NCBI RefSeq assembly: GCF_039535475.1
Contig: NZ_BAAAXG010000013.1
Location: 1-64,000, forward strand
Source: Streptomyces showdoensis
GTDB lineage: Bacteria > Actinomycetota > Actinomycetes > Streptomycetales > Streptomycetaceae
DNA: 64,000 nucleotides
Direction: 5' to 3'
The translations under genes and the position numbers were made by a program. Below are positions 18,799-26,517 of this stretch, one piece after another. Below the pieces are notes generated by a model that did not search any database, was not told the origin of the DNA, and saw only the letters and a list, made by a program, of their open reading frames with translations. Each line of letters opens with the position of its first letter. Within the stretch, counting starts at the first letter, position 1.

Positions 18799-18896
18799 TC
18801 AACGCATCCACCGGCCCCCCGCGCACCGAAGCACGGGCGTACGGGGTTCTCCGCCCGGCGCGGAGGCCGGGCGCGACGCGGGTGAGGAGGGAACCG

Positions 18897-19241
18897 GTGA
18901 GTGGCACGGTGTGGGAGGTGGCACCCGACGGCGGCCGGCCACACGGGCGCTCCTGCGCCCACCTCGGGCTCCTCCCGGAGCCCGGGACGCCCCGGCCGGC
19001 CGGGCCGGCGGACTGCGCGGACTGTTCCGCGCGCGGGTGGAGCTGGGTGCGGCTGCGCTCGTGCGTGACCTGCGGACACGTCGGGTGCTGCGACAGCTCC
19101 GCGGGCGCGCACGCGTACGCCCATCATCTGCGCAGCGGCCATCCCGTCGCGCTCTCTCTCGCCGCGGACGAGGACTGGGCCTGGTGCTTCGCCGACGAGG
19201 TCTTCCTGGTCCGCTCCGGCGGGGACCGGGACCCGGCCTGA
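18897..19241 (+). CDS. Stand-alone UBP-type zinc-finger protein
   Basis: 114 residues from GTG 18897, with a GTGAGGAGG site 9 nt upstream. Zinc ligands are arranged as in ZnF_UBP domains: SCAHLG, CADC, SCVTCGHVGCCDSS, AHAYAHHLRSGHPVALSL. Eukaryotic UBP fingers bind the ubiquitin C-terminus; bacterial single-domain versions are common in actinobacteria but their ligand is not established. Spans nearly the whole protein. Confidence 0.88.
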   Translation: MSGTVWEVAPDGGRPHGRSCAHLGLLPEPGTPRPAGPADCADCSARGWSWVRLRSCVTCGHVGCCDSSAGAHAYAHHLRSGHPVALSLAADEDWAWCFADEVFLVRSGGDRDPA

Positions 19242-19511
19242 TCCGGAAGACGGGGCCGCGCGGTCGCGGCCGCGGGCGGCCTGTCGGCCACGCCGTCCGC
19301 GGGCCGCTCCGGTTCGGGCCGGCGGATGTCCGTGGACAACCTCCGTTGTCCACCCGGCGCACCTCGCTGACCTGCCCCCTCGGCGGAACACCGCTCAGGA
19401 CAAGGCCCGCCTCTTCCACTCTCGACGGGTCAGGAGGAGCCGGACCGGGCCAGGGCCTTCCTGGCCGGCGAGGGACGGCCGGCTCGGACAGCACACGACA
19501 GGGAGCACTCA

Positions 19512-20057
19512 TTGAACGGCATGACGACCCACTCCCCCACGCGCACGCGGATACCGCGGAAGCACGGCCGTGCCCGACGCCTCACCTCGGTGGTGGCGGC
19601 CCTTCTCTTCATGCTGGGCGTCTCCGTGGCCTTCACGGGGCAGGCGTCCGCCACGGTCACGGCGTGCGCGACCTTCGGCTGTGACGGCCACAATCCGAAC
19701 ATCCAGACCTGGCAGTGGGGTCCGACCACGGCCCCGGGCGGAGCGCCGCACCCGCGTGGCGCGATCGAGCTGCGGGTGGGGAAGACCGACGGCGACCAGT
19801 ACGCGTGGGCGCGCGGCACGTATCCCACCGGCGCCGGCGGTGCCTACGTCTACGTCGACCGTCAGAACCGCGGGGGCGGTGGCTACGAGGGCGGGCTCGG
19901 GCGACACGAAGTGGGCGAGTCCGGCTGGTACACGATGTCGGGCACCAACACGATGTCCGGCTGGTCGGGCATGTACTACAACCCGACGTACAAGCAGGTG
20001 CGGGCCTGCATCTACCTGTACGCCGGCGGCGAGACCTACTGCTCCGGCTGGTACTGA
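19512..20057 (+). CDS. Small secreted protein of unknown function
   Basis: 181 residues from TTG 19512, which has GGGAG 6-8 nt upstream; an in-frame ATG at 19521 is the alternative. A basic N-region and hydrophobic core (LTSVVAALLFMLGVSVAFTG) with cleavage near ASA mark a Sec signal. The mature part is Trp/Tyr/Gly-rich with four cysteines (TACATFGCDG, RACIYLY, TYCSGWY), suggesting a compact extracellular beta protein. Family not recognised. A strong terminator follows. Confidence 0.82.
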   Translation: MNGMTTHSPTRTRIPRKHGRARRLTSVVAALLFMLGVSVAFTGQASATVTACATFGCDGHNPNIQTWQWGPTTAPGGAPHPRGAIELRVGKTDGDQYAWARGTYPTGAGGAYVYVDRQNRGGGGYEGGLGRHEVGESGWYTMSGTNTMSGWSGMYYNPTYKQVRACIYLYAGGETYCSGWY

Positions 20058-20134
20058 GGGTCGTCCCGCGGAAGCTCCGCGCACCGCCCCGGGCACGGGC
20101 GTTCCGGGGCCGTGGGCCCGCCTGGACCCACGGC

Positions 20135-20170
20135 GAAGCCCCCGTCCGCGAGCTGCGGGCGGGGGCTTTC
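20135..20170. terminator. Bidirectional terminator between secreted gene and tRNA-Val
   Basis: A 14-bp stem (AAGCCCCCGTCCGC with GCGGGCGGGGGCTT, one G-T mismatch) around a GAGCT loop. It lies downstream of both the + strand gene ending at 20057 and the - strand tRNA ending at 20179, so it can serve both. Confidence 0.85.
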
Positions 20171-20178
20171 CCGTGCGG

Positions 20179-20250
20179 TGCGCGATACTGGGATTGAACC
20201 AGTGACCTCTTCCGTGTCAGGGAAGCGCTCTCCCGCTGAGCTAATCGCGC
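20179..20250 (-). tRNA. tRNA-Val (anticodon GAC)
   Basis: A 72-nt cloverleaf reading right to left: acceptor GCGCGAT/ATCGCGC, D-arm GCTC...GAGC, anticodon stem CTTCC/GGAAG with loop CTGACAC (anticodon GAC), TpsiC arm ACTGG-TTCAATC-CCAGT, discriminator A. The 3' CCA is not encoded (CCG follows). No sign of an integrated element next to it. Confidence 0.96.
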
Positions 20251-20505
20251 GGAACGTTCAGAATCATACACGACCTGCTCTGACCAGCGGTAATGCGGGG
20301 CATCGCCTCGACGCACCCGGCCCCGGGCGGCCTGCCGCCGGAGCAACCGGGCGCGGAGAAGGGCCAGTAGCCGGGCGGCTCGGGGCGACGGGAATTCAGG
20401 AAGCCCTCACCGGAACGGACTTGCCGGGGCGAGCACGTTCGGACCCGACGGGACGCGCCGGCGGAAGAATATTCCCCTCAATGAATGCCAATCCGATCAC
20501 GAGAG

Positions 20506-20535
20506 TTCCGAACTGATCAACAACGCATCTATAGT
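20506..20535 (+). promoter_or_regulatory. Possible promoter of the conservon
   Basis: A -10-like TATAGT at 20530-20535 with a weak -35 (TTCCGA, 20506-20511, 18-bp spacer) lies about 50 bp before the cvnA start, in an A/T-richer stretch. The rest of 20251-20505 shows nothing recognisable. Confidence 0.4.
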
Positions 20536-20586
20536 GCCGACATTACGACTCCCTTCCCCGTGTGCCCGCTCCCGAGAGTCTGGTTG

Positions 20587-22338
20587 ATGTCGGCGTCACC
20601 CACCCCCTTCCGCCCTGCCCTGACCGCCTCGCTGCTGACCGCCGCCGCGGGCGGTGCGCTCTCCGCGGCGGCCGTCGCCGCGGCACCGGGCGAGGTCCGT
20701 GTCCCGCTCGGCTGGTTCGCCGCCTGCGGTGTCCTGCTCCTGTCGGCCGCGGCCTTCGCCGTGACCTGGTACGGGCGGAGCTCGCGCGCGCTGAGCCGGC
20801 GGGCCGAGGGCCTCGCCGCCGAGCTCGCCTCCAAGGACGCGTACCTCGCCCGGTTCACGGCATCCGCCGAGCGCGAGACCGCCGTGCTCAAGGAACGTCA
20901 GCAGGCGGAGCTCGCCGCCGAACGGGCCGCCCACGCGGCGCGGCTCGAGGAACTCACCCGGTCCCACGCGTCCGGCGTCGCCCGGCTGAGCGGGGAACGG
21001 GCCGCCGAGACCGAGCGGTTCGAGGCCCGGATCCGCCGCGCCGAGTCCGGCAGGTCCGCCGCCATGGCCGCGGCGGCCAACGCCGCCGGCCGCATGCAGG
21101 CGCTCGCCACCAGCATGCTCGCCGACCTCCGCGAGATGGAGAACCGGCACGCCGACGAGGACGTCCTGACCGACCTCCTCCACCTCGACCACCGCACCGC
21201 GCAGGCGGGACGGCTCGCCGACTCCATCGCCGTGCTGAGCGGCGCGCGGTCGGGCCGGCGCTGGGCCCGCCCCATCGTCATGGAGTCGATCCTCCGCGGC
21301 GCCATGGGACGGATCAGCGGCTACCAGCGGGTACGGCTGCACTCCAGCTGCGAGGCCGCCGTCGCCGGACACGCCGCCGAGGGCGTCATGCACGCCCTGG
21401 CCGAACTCATGGACAACGCGGCGAACTTCTCGCCGCCCACCGCCGAAGTGCACGTCTACGTCGAGGAGGTCCCCGCCGGCGTCATCATCGCCGTCGAGGA
21501 CAGCGGCCTCGTGATGAGCGACGTGCAGCAGCGCCGCGCGGAGGCCGCCGTCGGCTCCGCCCCGCAGGACCTGGCCGGCCTCTCCGGCACCCGGCTCGGC
21601 CTCGCGGTCGTCGGCCGGCTGGCCCGCAAGCACGGCCTCACCGTGTCCTTCCGCCCCTCCGCGCGAGGCGGCACCGGCGCCCTGCTGATGCTCCCCCAGG
21701 AACTCATCAGCCACGCCCCCGCGGAACCTGCGGCCCCGCCCGTCGACCCCCTGCCGCCCGTGTCGGGCCGCGGCCTCTCCTCCCCCGCCTCGCCGTCCCC
21801 CGCCGGGGCCCCGGTCTCCGTCGCCGCGTCGCCCGCCGCGGTGGCCGAGCCCGAGACCGTACACGACAGCGCGGCCGAATCGGCGTCCGAAAGCACCGGT
21901 GAGCACCCCCGGTTCGGCGAGAGCGGTCTGCCGCAGCGGCGGCGCGGCCGGGCCATGGCCGCCGCCCACCCCCAGGGGCCGGAGGCCGCCGGGAAGGCGC
22001 CCGCCGAAGGCCCGCGCAGCGGCGCCGCGGCCGGTGCGGCGAACCGGTTCGGCACCTTCCGCCGCGCCGTCCGCGCCACCACCGCCCAGCCCGACGCCCA
22101 GCCCGACGCCGACCCGGACGCCCAGCCCGAGCAGGGCCCTGCGTCGCCCGGGACCTCGCCCGCGGCGGCCGCCACCGCCCCGGTCGACCCCGCCCGCGCC
22201 GGCTCCCCGACGGCCGCCGCCCCCGACGGCCTTGCCGGCGCGTCCCCCTCCCTACCGTCCGATCCGGCCGGCCCGACGTCCGCCCCGCGGACGCCCTCGC
22301 CGTCCTCGAACCCCCCGTACCCGGAAGGCACCTCGTAA
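20587..22338 (+). CDS. cvnA: Conservon sensor-kinase-like ATPase (CvnA/RarA)
   Basis: 583 residues from ATG 20587, preceded in frame by TTG. Two N-terminal hydrophobic segments (~10-32 and ~38-56), a helical region, then a histidine-kinase-type ATP-binding domain: N-box ELMDNAANFSPP, G1 VEDSGLVMSD, and GTRLGLAVVGRLARKHG. The C-terminal ~200 residues are Pro/Ala-rich and disordered. In conservons this protein heads a membrane-associated complex resembling eukaryotic G-protein systems. The stop overlaps cvnB (TAATG). Confidence 0.93.
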   Translation: MSASPTPFRPALTASLLTAAAGGALSAAAVAAAPGEVRVPLGWFAACGVLLLSAAAFAVTWYGRSSRALSRRAEGLAAELASKDAYLARFTASAERETAVLKERQQAELAAERAAHAARLEELTRSHASGVARLSGERAAETERFEARIRRAESGRSAAMAAAANAAGRMQALATSMLADLREMENRHADEDVLTDLLHLDHRTAQAGRLADSIAVLSGARSGRRWARPIVMESILRGAMGRISGYQRVRLHSSCEAAVAGHAAEGVMHALAELMDNAANFSPPTAEVHVYVEEVPAGVIIAVEDSGLVMSDVQQRRAEAAVGSAPQDLAGLSGTRLGLAVVGRLARKHGLTVSFRPSARGGTGALLMLPQELISHAPAEPAAPPVDPLPPVSGRGLSSPASPSPAGAPVSVAASPAAVAEPETVHDSAAESASESTGEHPRFGESGLPQRRRGRAMAAAHPQGPEAAGKAPAEGPRSGAAAGAANRFGTFRRAVRATTAQPDAQPDADPDAQPEQGPASPGTSPAAAATAPVDPARAGSPTAAAPDGLAGASPSLPSDPAGPTSAPRTPSPSSNPPYPEGTS

Positions 22339-22739
22339 TGACCGGCTCCACCACCGACGAGAAGCTCAGCTGGCTCCTCGAGGGCCTGCTGGAACGCACC
22401 CCGGGCACCCGGCACGCCCTGGTGCTCTCCCGTGACGGCCTCAAGCTCTGCCGCACCCCGGAGCTCTCCGTCGACCAGGCCGACCAGCTCGCCGCGATCG
22501 CCGCCGGAATCCAGAGCCTGTCGCACGGTGCCTCCGTGGAGTTCGGCGACGGCACGGGCGGGGTCCGCTCCGCGATCGCCGAGTTCTACGGCGGCATCCT
22601 GTTCATCGTGGAGGCCGGCGAGGGCGCCCACCTCGCGGTCGTCGCCGACGAGGACGCCGACGCCGGCCTCGTCGGCCACAACATGTCCGAGCTGGTGGAA
22701 CAGTTGGGCGAGCACCTGGTCGCGAGGCCCCGGGGATGA
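22338..22739 (+). CDS. cvnB: Roadblock/LC7 protein (CvnB)
   Basis: 133 residues with a Roadblock/LC7 fold: LSWLLEGLLERTPGTRHALV, LSRDGLKLCRTPELS, then alternating strands and helices to the C-terminus. In conservons CvnB is thought to modulate the GTPase CvnD, as Roadblock proteins act on small GTPases (family knowledge). Starts inside the cvnA stop and overlaps cvnC by 4 bp (ATGA). Confidence 0.94.
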   Translation: MTGSTTDEKLSWLLEGLLERTPGTRHALVLSRDGLKLCRTPELSVDQADQLAAIAAGIQSLSHGASVEFGDGTGGVRSAIAEFYGGILFIVEAGEGAHLAVVADEDADAGLVGHNMSELVEQLGEHLVARPRG

Positions 22740-23089
22740 GCCGCGGCAGGCCGGGCCGGGACGAATCCCCCGACCGGCTCTACACCCTCACGGGCGGGCG
22801 CAGCCGCGCCGGGTCCGACGCCTTCGACCTGGTGACCCTCGTGGTCTCCGAGAGCGACCCGGTCCCCGGCATGCAGTCGGAGCACGCCGCGATCCTGCGC
22901 ATGTGCCGGTTCCCCACGGCCGTCGTGGAGGTCGCGGCCGGGCTCGGTCTGCCGGTGTCGATCACGCGGATCCTCCTGGCCGACCTGCACGACACCGGCC
23001 GGATCAGCGCCCGGCATCCCCGCGCGTCGTACCGCCTTCCCGATCACGACATCCTGGAGCAGGTGCTCGTTGGACTCCGTAACCTCTGA
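22736..23089 (+). CDS. cvnC: DUF742 protein (CvnC)
   Basis: 117 residues of DUF742: RLYTLTGGRSRAGSDAFDLV, the hydrophobic LRMCRFPTAVVEVAAGLGLP, and a winged-helix-like VSITRILLADLHDTGRI. Third member of the conservon; its role is unclear in the family. The gene end overlaps cvnD by 20 bp. Confidence 0.94.
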   Translation: MSRGRPGRDESPDRLYTLTGGRSRAGSDAFDLVTLVVSESDPVPGMQSEHAAILRMCRFPTAVVEVAAGLGLPVSITRILLADLHDTGRISARHPRASYRLPDHDILEQVLVGLRNL

Positions 23090-23699
23090 ACAGCGCCAGA
23101 CCCTGCACAGCACCGCCGACAACGGACTGAAGATCGTCGTCGTCGGCGGTTTCGGAGTCGGCAAGACCACCCTGGTCCGCTCGGTCAGCGAGATCCGTCC
23201 GCTGAACACCGAGGAGACGATGACCCAGGCGGGCGAGGGCGTCGACGACACCGCCGGCGTCGCCGCCAAGTCGGCCACCACGGTGGCCTTCGACTTCGGC
23301 CGGATCTCGCTCGACACCCACAACGTCCTGTACCTGTTCGGGGCGCCCGGCCAGGAGCGCTTCTGGTTCCTGTGGGACCGGCTGTTCTCCGGGACGCTCG
23401 GCGCGGTGGTGCTCGTCGACACCCGCCGGCTCGCCGACTCCTGGTACGCCATCGACCGCCTGGAACACCACGGGACGCCGTTCGTCGTCGCCTGCAACGA
23501 CTTCGGCGGCCCCGCCCACACCCCCGCCCAGATCCGCGAGGCCCTCGACCTCGCCGACGAGGTGCCGCTGGTCTTCTGCGACGCCAGGTCGCGCGAGTCC
23601 AGCAAGCAGGTCCTCATCTCGCTCGTCGAACACCTGCGGACCGTCGTCGCCCCGGCCGTGCGGCCGGTCCCGCAGCCGATCCCGGAGCCCGCCCCGTGA
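23070..23699 (+). CDS. cvnD: Conservon small GTPase (CvnD)
   Basis: 209 residues from TTG 23070. P-loop GGFGVGKTTLVRSV, switch/G3-like LYLFGAPGQERF (DxxG replaced by GAPG), and VACNDFGG where NKxD is expected. This is the MglA/Ras-like branch typical of conservons. Located within cvnC at its 5' end and overlaps the P450 start by 4 bp. Acts with CvnA-C in an unknown signalling step linked to development and antibiotic production in other Streptomyces. Confidence 0.93.
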   Translation: MDSVTSEQRQTLHSTADNGLKIVVVGGFGVGKTTLVRSVSEIRPLNTEETMTQAGEGVDDTAGVAAKSATTVAFDFGRISLDTHNVLYLFGAPGQERFWFLWDRLFSGTLGAVVLVDTRRLADSWYAIDRLEHHGTPFVVACNDFGGPAHTPAQIREALDLADEVPLVFCDARSRESSKQVLISLVEHLRTVVAPAVRPVPQPIPEPAP

Positions 23700-24925
23700 C
23701 CCTCTCCGAGCACCCGCCCGTACCCCTGAGCGGGCCGCGCTTCCAGACCGACCCCAACGAGCTCTACCGGCAGATCCGGCGCGAGCACGGTGCGGTCGCC
23801 CCCGTCGTCCTGGACGGCGGCATACCCGCCTGGCTCGTCCTCGGCTACCGCGAGCTCCACCAGGTCACCAGCGACCCGGCGCTGTTCTCCCGCGACTCCG
23901 ACCTGTGGAACCAGTGGGACGCCATCCCGGCCGACTGGCCGCTGCTGCCCATGATCGGCCGCAAGCAGCCGTCCATCCTCTACACGGTCGGCGAGCGCCA
24001 CCGCGAGCGCGCGGGCGTCATCTCCGCGGCCCTGGAGGGGATCGACCCCTTCCTCCTGAAGGAGCGGGCCGAGCGGTTCGCCGACGAACTCATCGACGCC
24101 CTGTGCGGCAAGGGCTCCTGCGACATCATCGCCGAATACGCGATGCTGCTGCCGGTCCGCGTCCTCGCCAGCGTCTACGGCTTCGCCGACGAGCAGGGCC
24201 CGGCGCTCGTCACCGCCATGAACGACATGATCAACGGCCAGGAGGGGGCCCTGGAGGGCCAGCGCCACCTGGCGGAGTCCATGTTCGCCCTGCTCGCCGC
24301 GAAGGCGGAGACGCCGGGCGACGACGTGGCCTCCCGGATGCTCGCCAACACCGCCGGCTTCACCGTCGAGGAGATCGCCCAGGACCTCATGGTGATGATG
24401 GCCGCCGGCCACCAGCCCACCGCCGACTGGATCGGCAACTCGCTGCGGCTGATGCTCACCGACGACCGGTTCGCCGCCTCGCTGTCCGGCGGCCGGCACA
24501 GCGTCGGCGAGGCGATGAACGAGGTGCTGTGGGAGGACACCCCCACCCAGAACGTCGCCGGCCGCTGGGCCTCGCGCGACACCCACCTCGGCGGGCGCCG
24601 GATCGGCAGCGGCGATCTGCTGCTCCTGGGCCTGGCCGCCGCCAACTCCGACCCCCACGTACGGGCCGACGCCGGACGGCTCACCGGCGGCAACAACGCC
24701 TACCTGTCCTTCGGCCACGGCGAGCACCGCTGCCCCTTCCCCGCCCAGGAGGTCGCCGAGACCATCGCCCGGACGGGGATCGAGGTCCTGCTCGACCGGC
24801 TGCCGGACGTCGACCTCGCGGTCGCCGGGTCCGCGCTCGCCCGCCGCCCCTCGCCCTGGCTGCGCGGCCTCACCGCGCTGCCCGTGACCTACACCCCGAC
24901 CCCCGCCATTGGAGCCCTCGGATGA
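23696..24925 (+). CDS. CYP157-type cytochrome P450 lacking ExxR
   Basis: 409 residues from GTG 23696, overlapping cvnD (GTGA). The heme loop FGHGEHRCPF keeps the cysteine but has F instead of the usual G two residues later. The I-helix reads AAGHQPT instead of AGxET/D-T. The K-helix reads NEVLWEDTP, that is ExxW, so the arginine of the universal ExxR is absent. Loss of ExxR is a known hallmark of the conservon-linked CYP157 family. The protein may have an unusual heme chemistry or a non-catalytic role. Immediately followed by CYP154. Confidence 0.92.
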   Translation: MTLSEHPPVPLSGPRFQTDPNELYRQIRREHGAVAPVVLDGGIPAWLVLGYRELHQVTSDPALFSRDSDLWNQWDAIPADWPLLPMIGRKQPSILYTVGERHRERAGVISAALEGIDPFLLKERAERFADELIDALCGKGSCDIIAEYAMLLPVRVLASVYGFADEQGPALVTAMNDMINGQEGALEGQRHLAESMFALLAAKAETPGDDVASRMLANTAGFTVEEIAQDLMVMMAAGHQPTADWIGNSLRLMLTDDRFAASLSGGRHSVGEAMNEVLWEDTPTQNVAGRWASRDTHLGGRRIGSGDLLLLGLAAANSDPHVRADAGRLTGGNNAYLSFGHGEHRCPFPAQEVAETIARTGIEVLLDRLPDVDLAVAGSALARRPSPWLRGLTALPVTYTPTPAIGALG

Positions 24926-26160
24926 CCTGCCCGCACGCCGCCGCGTCCGCCGCCGACGCCCTCGTCCTGGACCCGTTCGTCGCCGACCTCGACGGCGAGA
25001 GCGCCCGGCTGCGCGCCGCGGGCCCGCTGGCCCGCGTCGTCCTGCCCGGCGGTGTGCCCTGCTGGGCCGTCACCCACCACGCCGAGGCCCGGCGGCTGCT
25101 CACCGACGCCCGGCTGGTCAAGGACATCGGCGTCTGGGGCGCCTGGCAGCGCGGCGAGATACCCATGGACTGGCCGCTGATCGGTCTCGCCAACCCCGGC
25201 CGTTCGATGCTGACGGTCGACGGCGACGAGCACCGCCGGCTGCGCACGCTCGTCGCCCAGGCGCTGACGGCGCGTCGGGTGGAGCGTCTTCGCGAGAACA
25301 TCGAGGCCCTGACCGCGGACATGCTGGACCGGCTGGCGGAGCGTCCGGCCGGCGAGGTCGTCGACCTGAAGGCGGAGTTCGCGTACCCGCTGCCGATGAA
25401 CGTGGTCAGCGACCTCATGGGCGTCGACCCGGTCGACCACCCGCGGATGAAGGCCCTGTTCGAGAAGTTCTTCTCGACGCAGACCCCGCCCGAGGAGGTG
25501 CCGCAGATGATGGCGGACCTGGGCACGCTCTTCGCCGGGATCGTGGCGGGCAAGACGGAGAAGCCCGGGGACGACCTGACCAGCGCGCTGATCGAGGCCT
25601 CGGAGGGCGGTGACCGGCTCACCACGGAGGAGATCACCAACACCCTCCAGCTGATGGTGGCGGCCGGGCACGAGACGACGATCAGCCTGATCGTGAACGC
25701 GGTCGTCGCCCTGGAGACCCACCCCGAGCAGCGGGCCCTGGTCCTCGCCGGCGAGGTGCCGTGGGCGAACGTCATCGAGGAGACCCTGCGCTGGTCGACG
25801 CCCACCTCGCACGTACTGATCCGTTTCGCCACCGAGGACATCGAGGTGGGCGACCGGATCCTGCCCAAGGGCGAGGCCCTGATCGTGTCCTTCGGGGCGA
25901 TCGGCCGGGACGAGGAGCAGCACGGTCCGACGGCCGGCTCCTTCGACGTGACCCGCACGCCGAACCGTCACATCTCCTTCGGCCACGGCCCGCACGTCTG
26001 CCCGGGCGCCGCGCTGTCCCGCCTGGAGGCGTCGGTGGCCCTGCCCGCCCTGTACGCCCGGTTCCCCGGGCTGCGGCTCGCCGTCCCGCGCGAGGAGCTG
26101 CGGAACAAGCCGGTCGTCACCCAGAACGACCTGTACGACCTGCCGGTCCTGCTGGGCTGA
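24922..26160 (+). CDS. CYP154-type cytochrome P450
   Basis: 412 residues from ATG 24922, 4-bp overlap with the CYP157 gene. All motifs are canonical: I-helix AAGHETT, K-helix ETLR, heme loop FGHGPHVCPGAALSR. The CYP157-CYP154 pair behind a conservon is a conserved arrangement in Streptomyces. CYP154 enzymes hydroxylate macrolides, steroids or aromatic polyketides in other species; the substrate here is unknown. No redox partner gene is adjacent. A strong terminator follows. Confidence 0.94.
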   Translation: MTCPHAAASAADALVLDPFVADLDGESARLRAAGPLARVVLPGGVPCWAVTHHAEARRLLTDARLVKDIGVWGAWQRGEIPMDWPLIGLANPGRSMLTVDGDEHRRLRTLVAQALTARRVERLRENIEALTADMLDRLAERPAGEVVDLKAEFAYPLPMNVVSDLMGVDPVDHPRMKALFEKFFSTQTPPEEVPQMMADLGTLFAGIVAGKTEKPGDDLTSALIEASEGGDRLTTEEITNTLQLMVAAGHETTISLIVNAVVALETHPEQRALVLAGEVPWANVIEETLRWSTPTSHVLIRFATEDIEVGDRILPKGEALIVSFGAIGRDEEQHGPTAGSFDVTRTPNRHISFGHGPHVCPGAALSRLEASVALPALYARFPGLRLAVPREELRNKPVVTQNDLYDLPVLLG

Positions 26161-26195
26161 CATCCCCGCGGTCCGGCGAGGACCGGACCCGACAC

Positions 26196-26231
26196 CGACG
26201 GCGCACCAGCCCTTCCGCTGGTGCGCCGTCG
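26196..26231 (+). terminator. Terminator of the conservon operon
   Basis: A perfect 15-bp stem (26196-26210 with 26217-26231) around the loop CCTTCC, 36 nt after the CYP154 stop. No clear U-tract, as is usual in Streptomyces. Confidence 0.88.
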
Positions 26232-26256
26232 CCGTATGCCCGCGGGCCGGTGGGCC

Positions 26257-26312
26257 GCTGGGCGGCTGGGCGGCTGGGCGGCTGGGCGGCTGGGCGGCTG
26301 GGCGGCTGGGCG
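26257..26312. repeat. 8-bp tandem repeat, 7 copies
   Basis: GCTGGGCG repeats exactly seven times between the conservon terminator and the RHS gene. It lies in a 357-bp gap whose remaining sequence (26320-26517) is comparatively AT-rich and probably holds the RHS promoter, though I cannot place -35/-10 boxes with confidence. Confidence 0.95.
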
Positions 26313-26517
26313 GCGACGATGCGGATCATTCCCGCGATATCCCTTGATCAGCCGTTTTCAGCAAAGTAAAGGAGCCATCAAATCCGCTGGTGGAGCGTGG
26401 TGTTGAAGGCTCGTTGATCCCTAGGGTGCGATGACCGCGTCGCATTCCCCTGCGCGGTGACGCCCCGCCGAATCCGGCCGGGCGTCGTTTTGTGCTGCCC
26501 TGAAAGCTGGAGTTGAT

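Noticed and set aside
20179..20250. tRNA-Val as the attachment site of an integrative element
   Set aside because: No integrase gene, no repeated tRNA 3' end and no foreign-looking island next to it; the neighbours are ordinary chromosomal genes.
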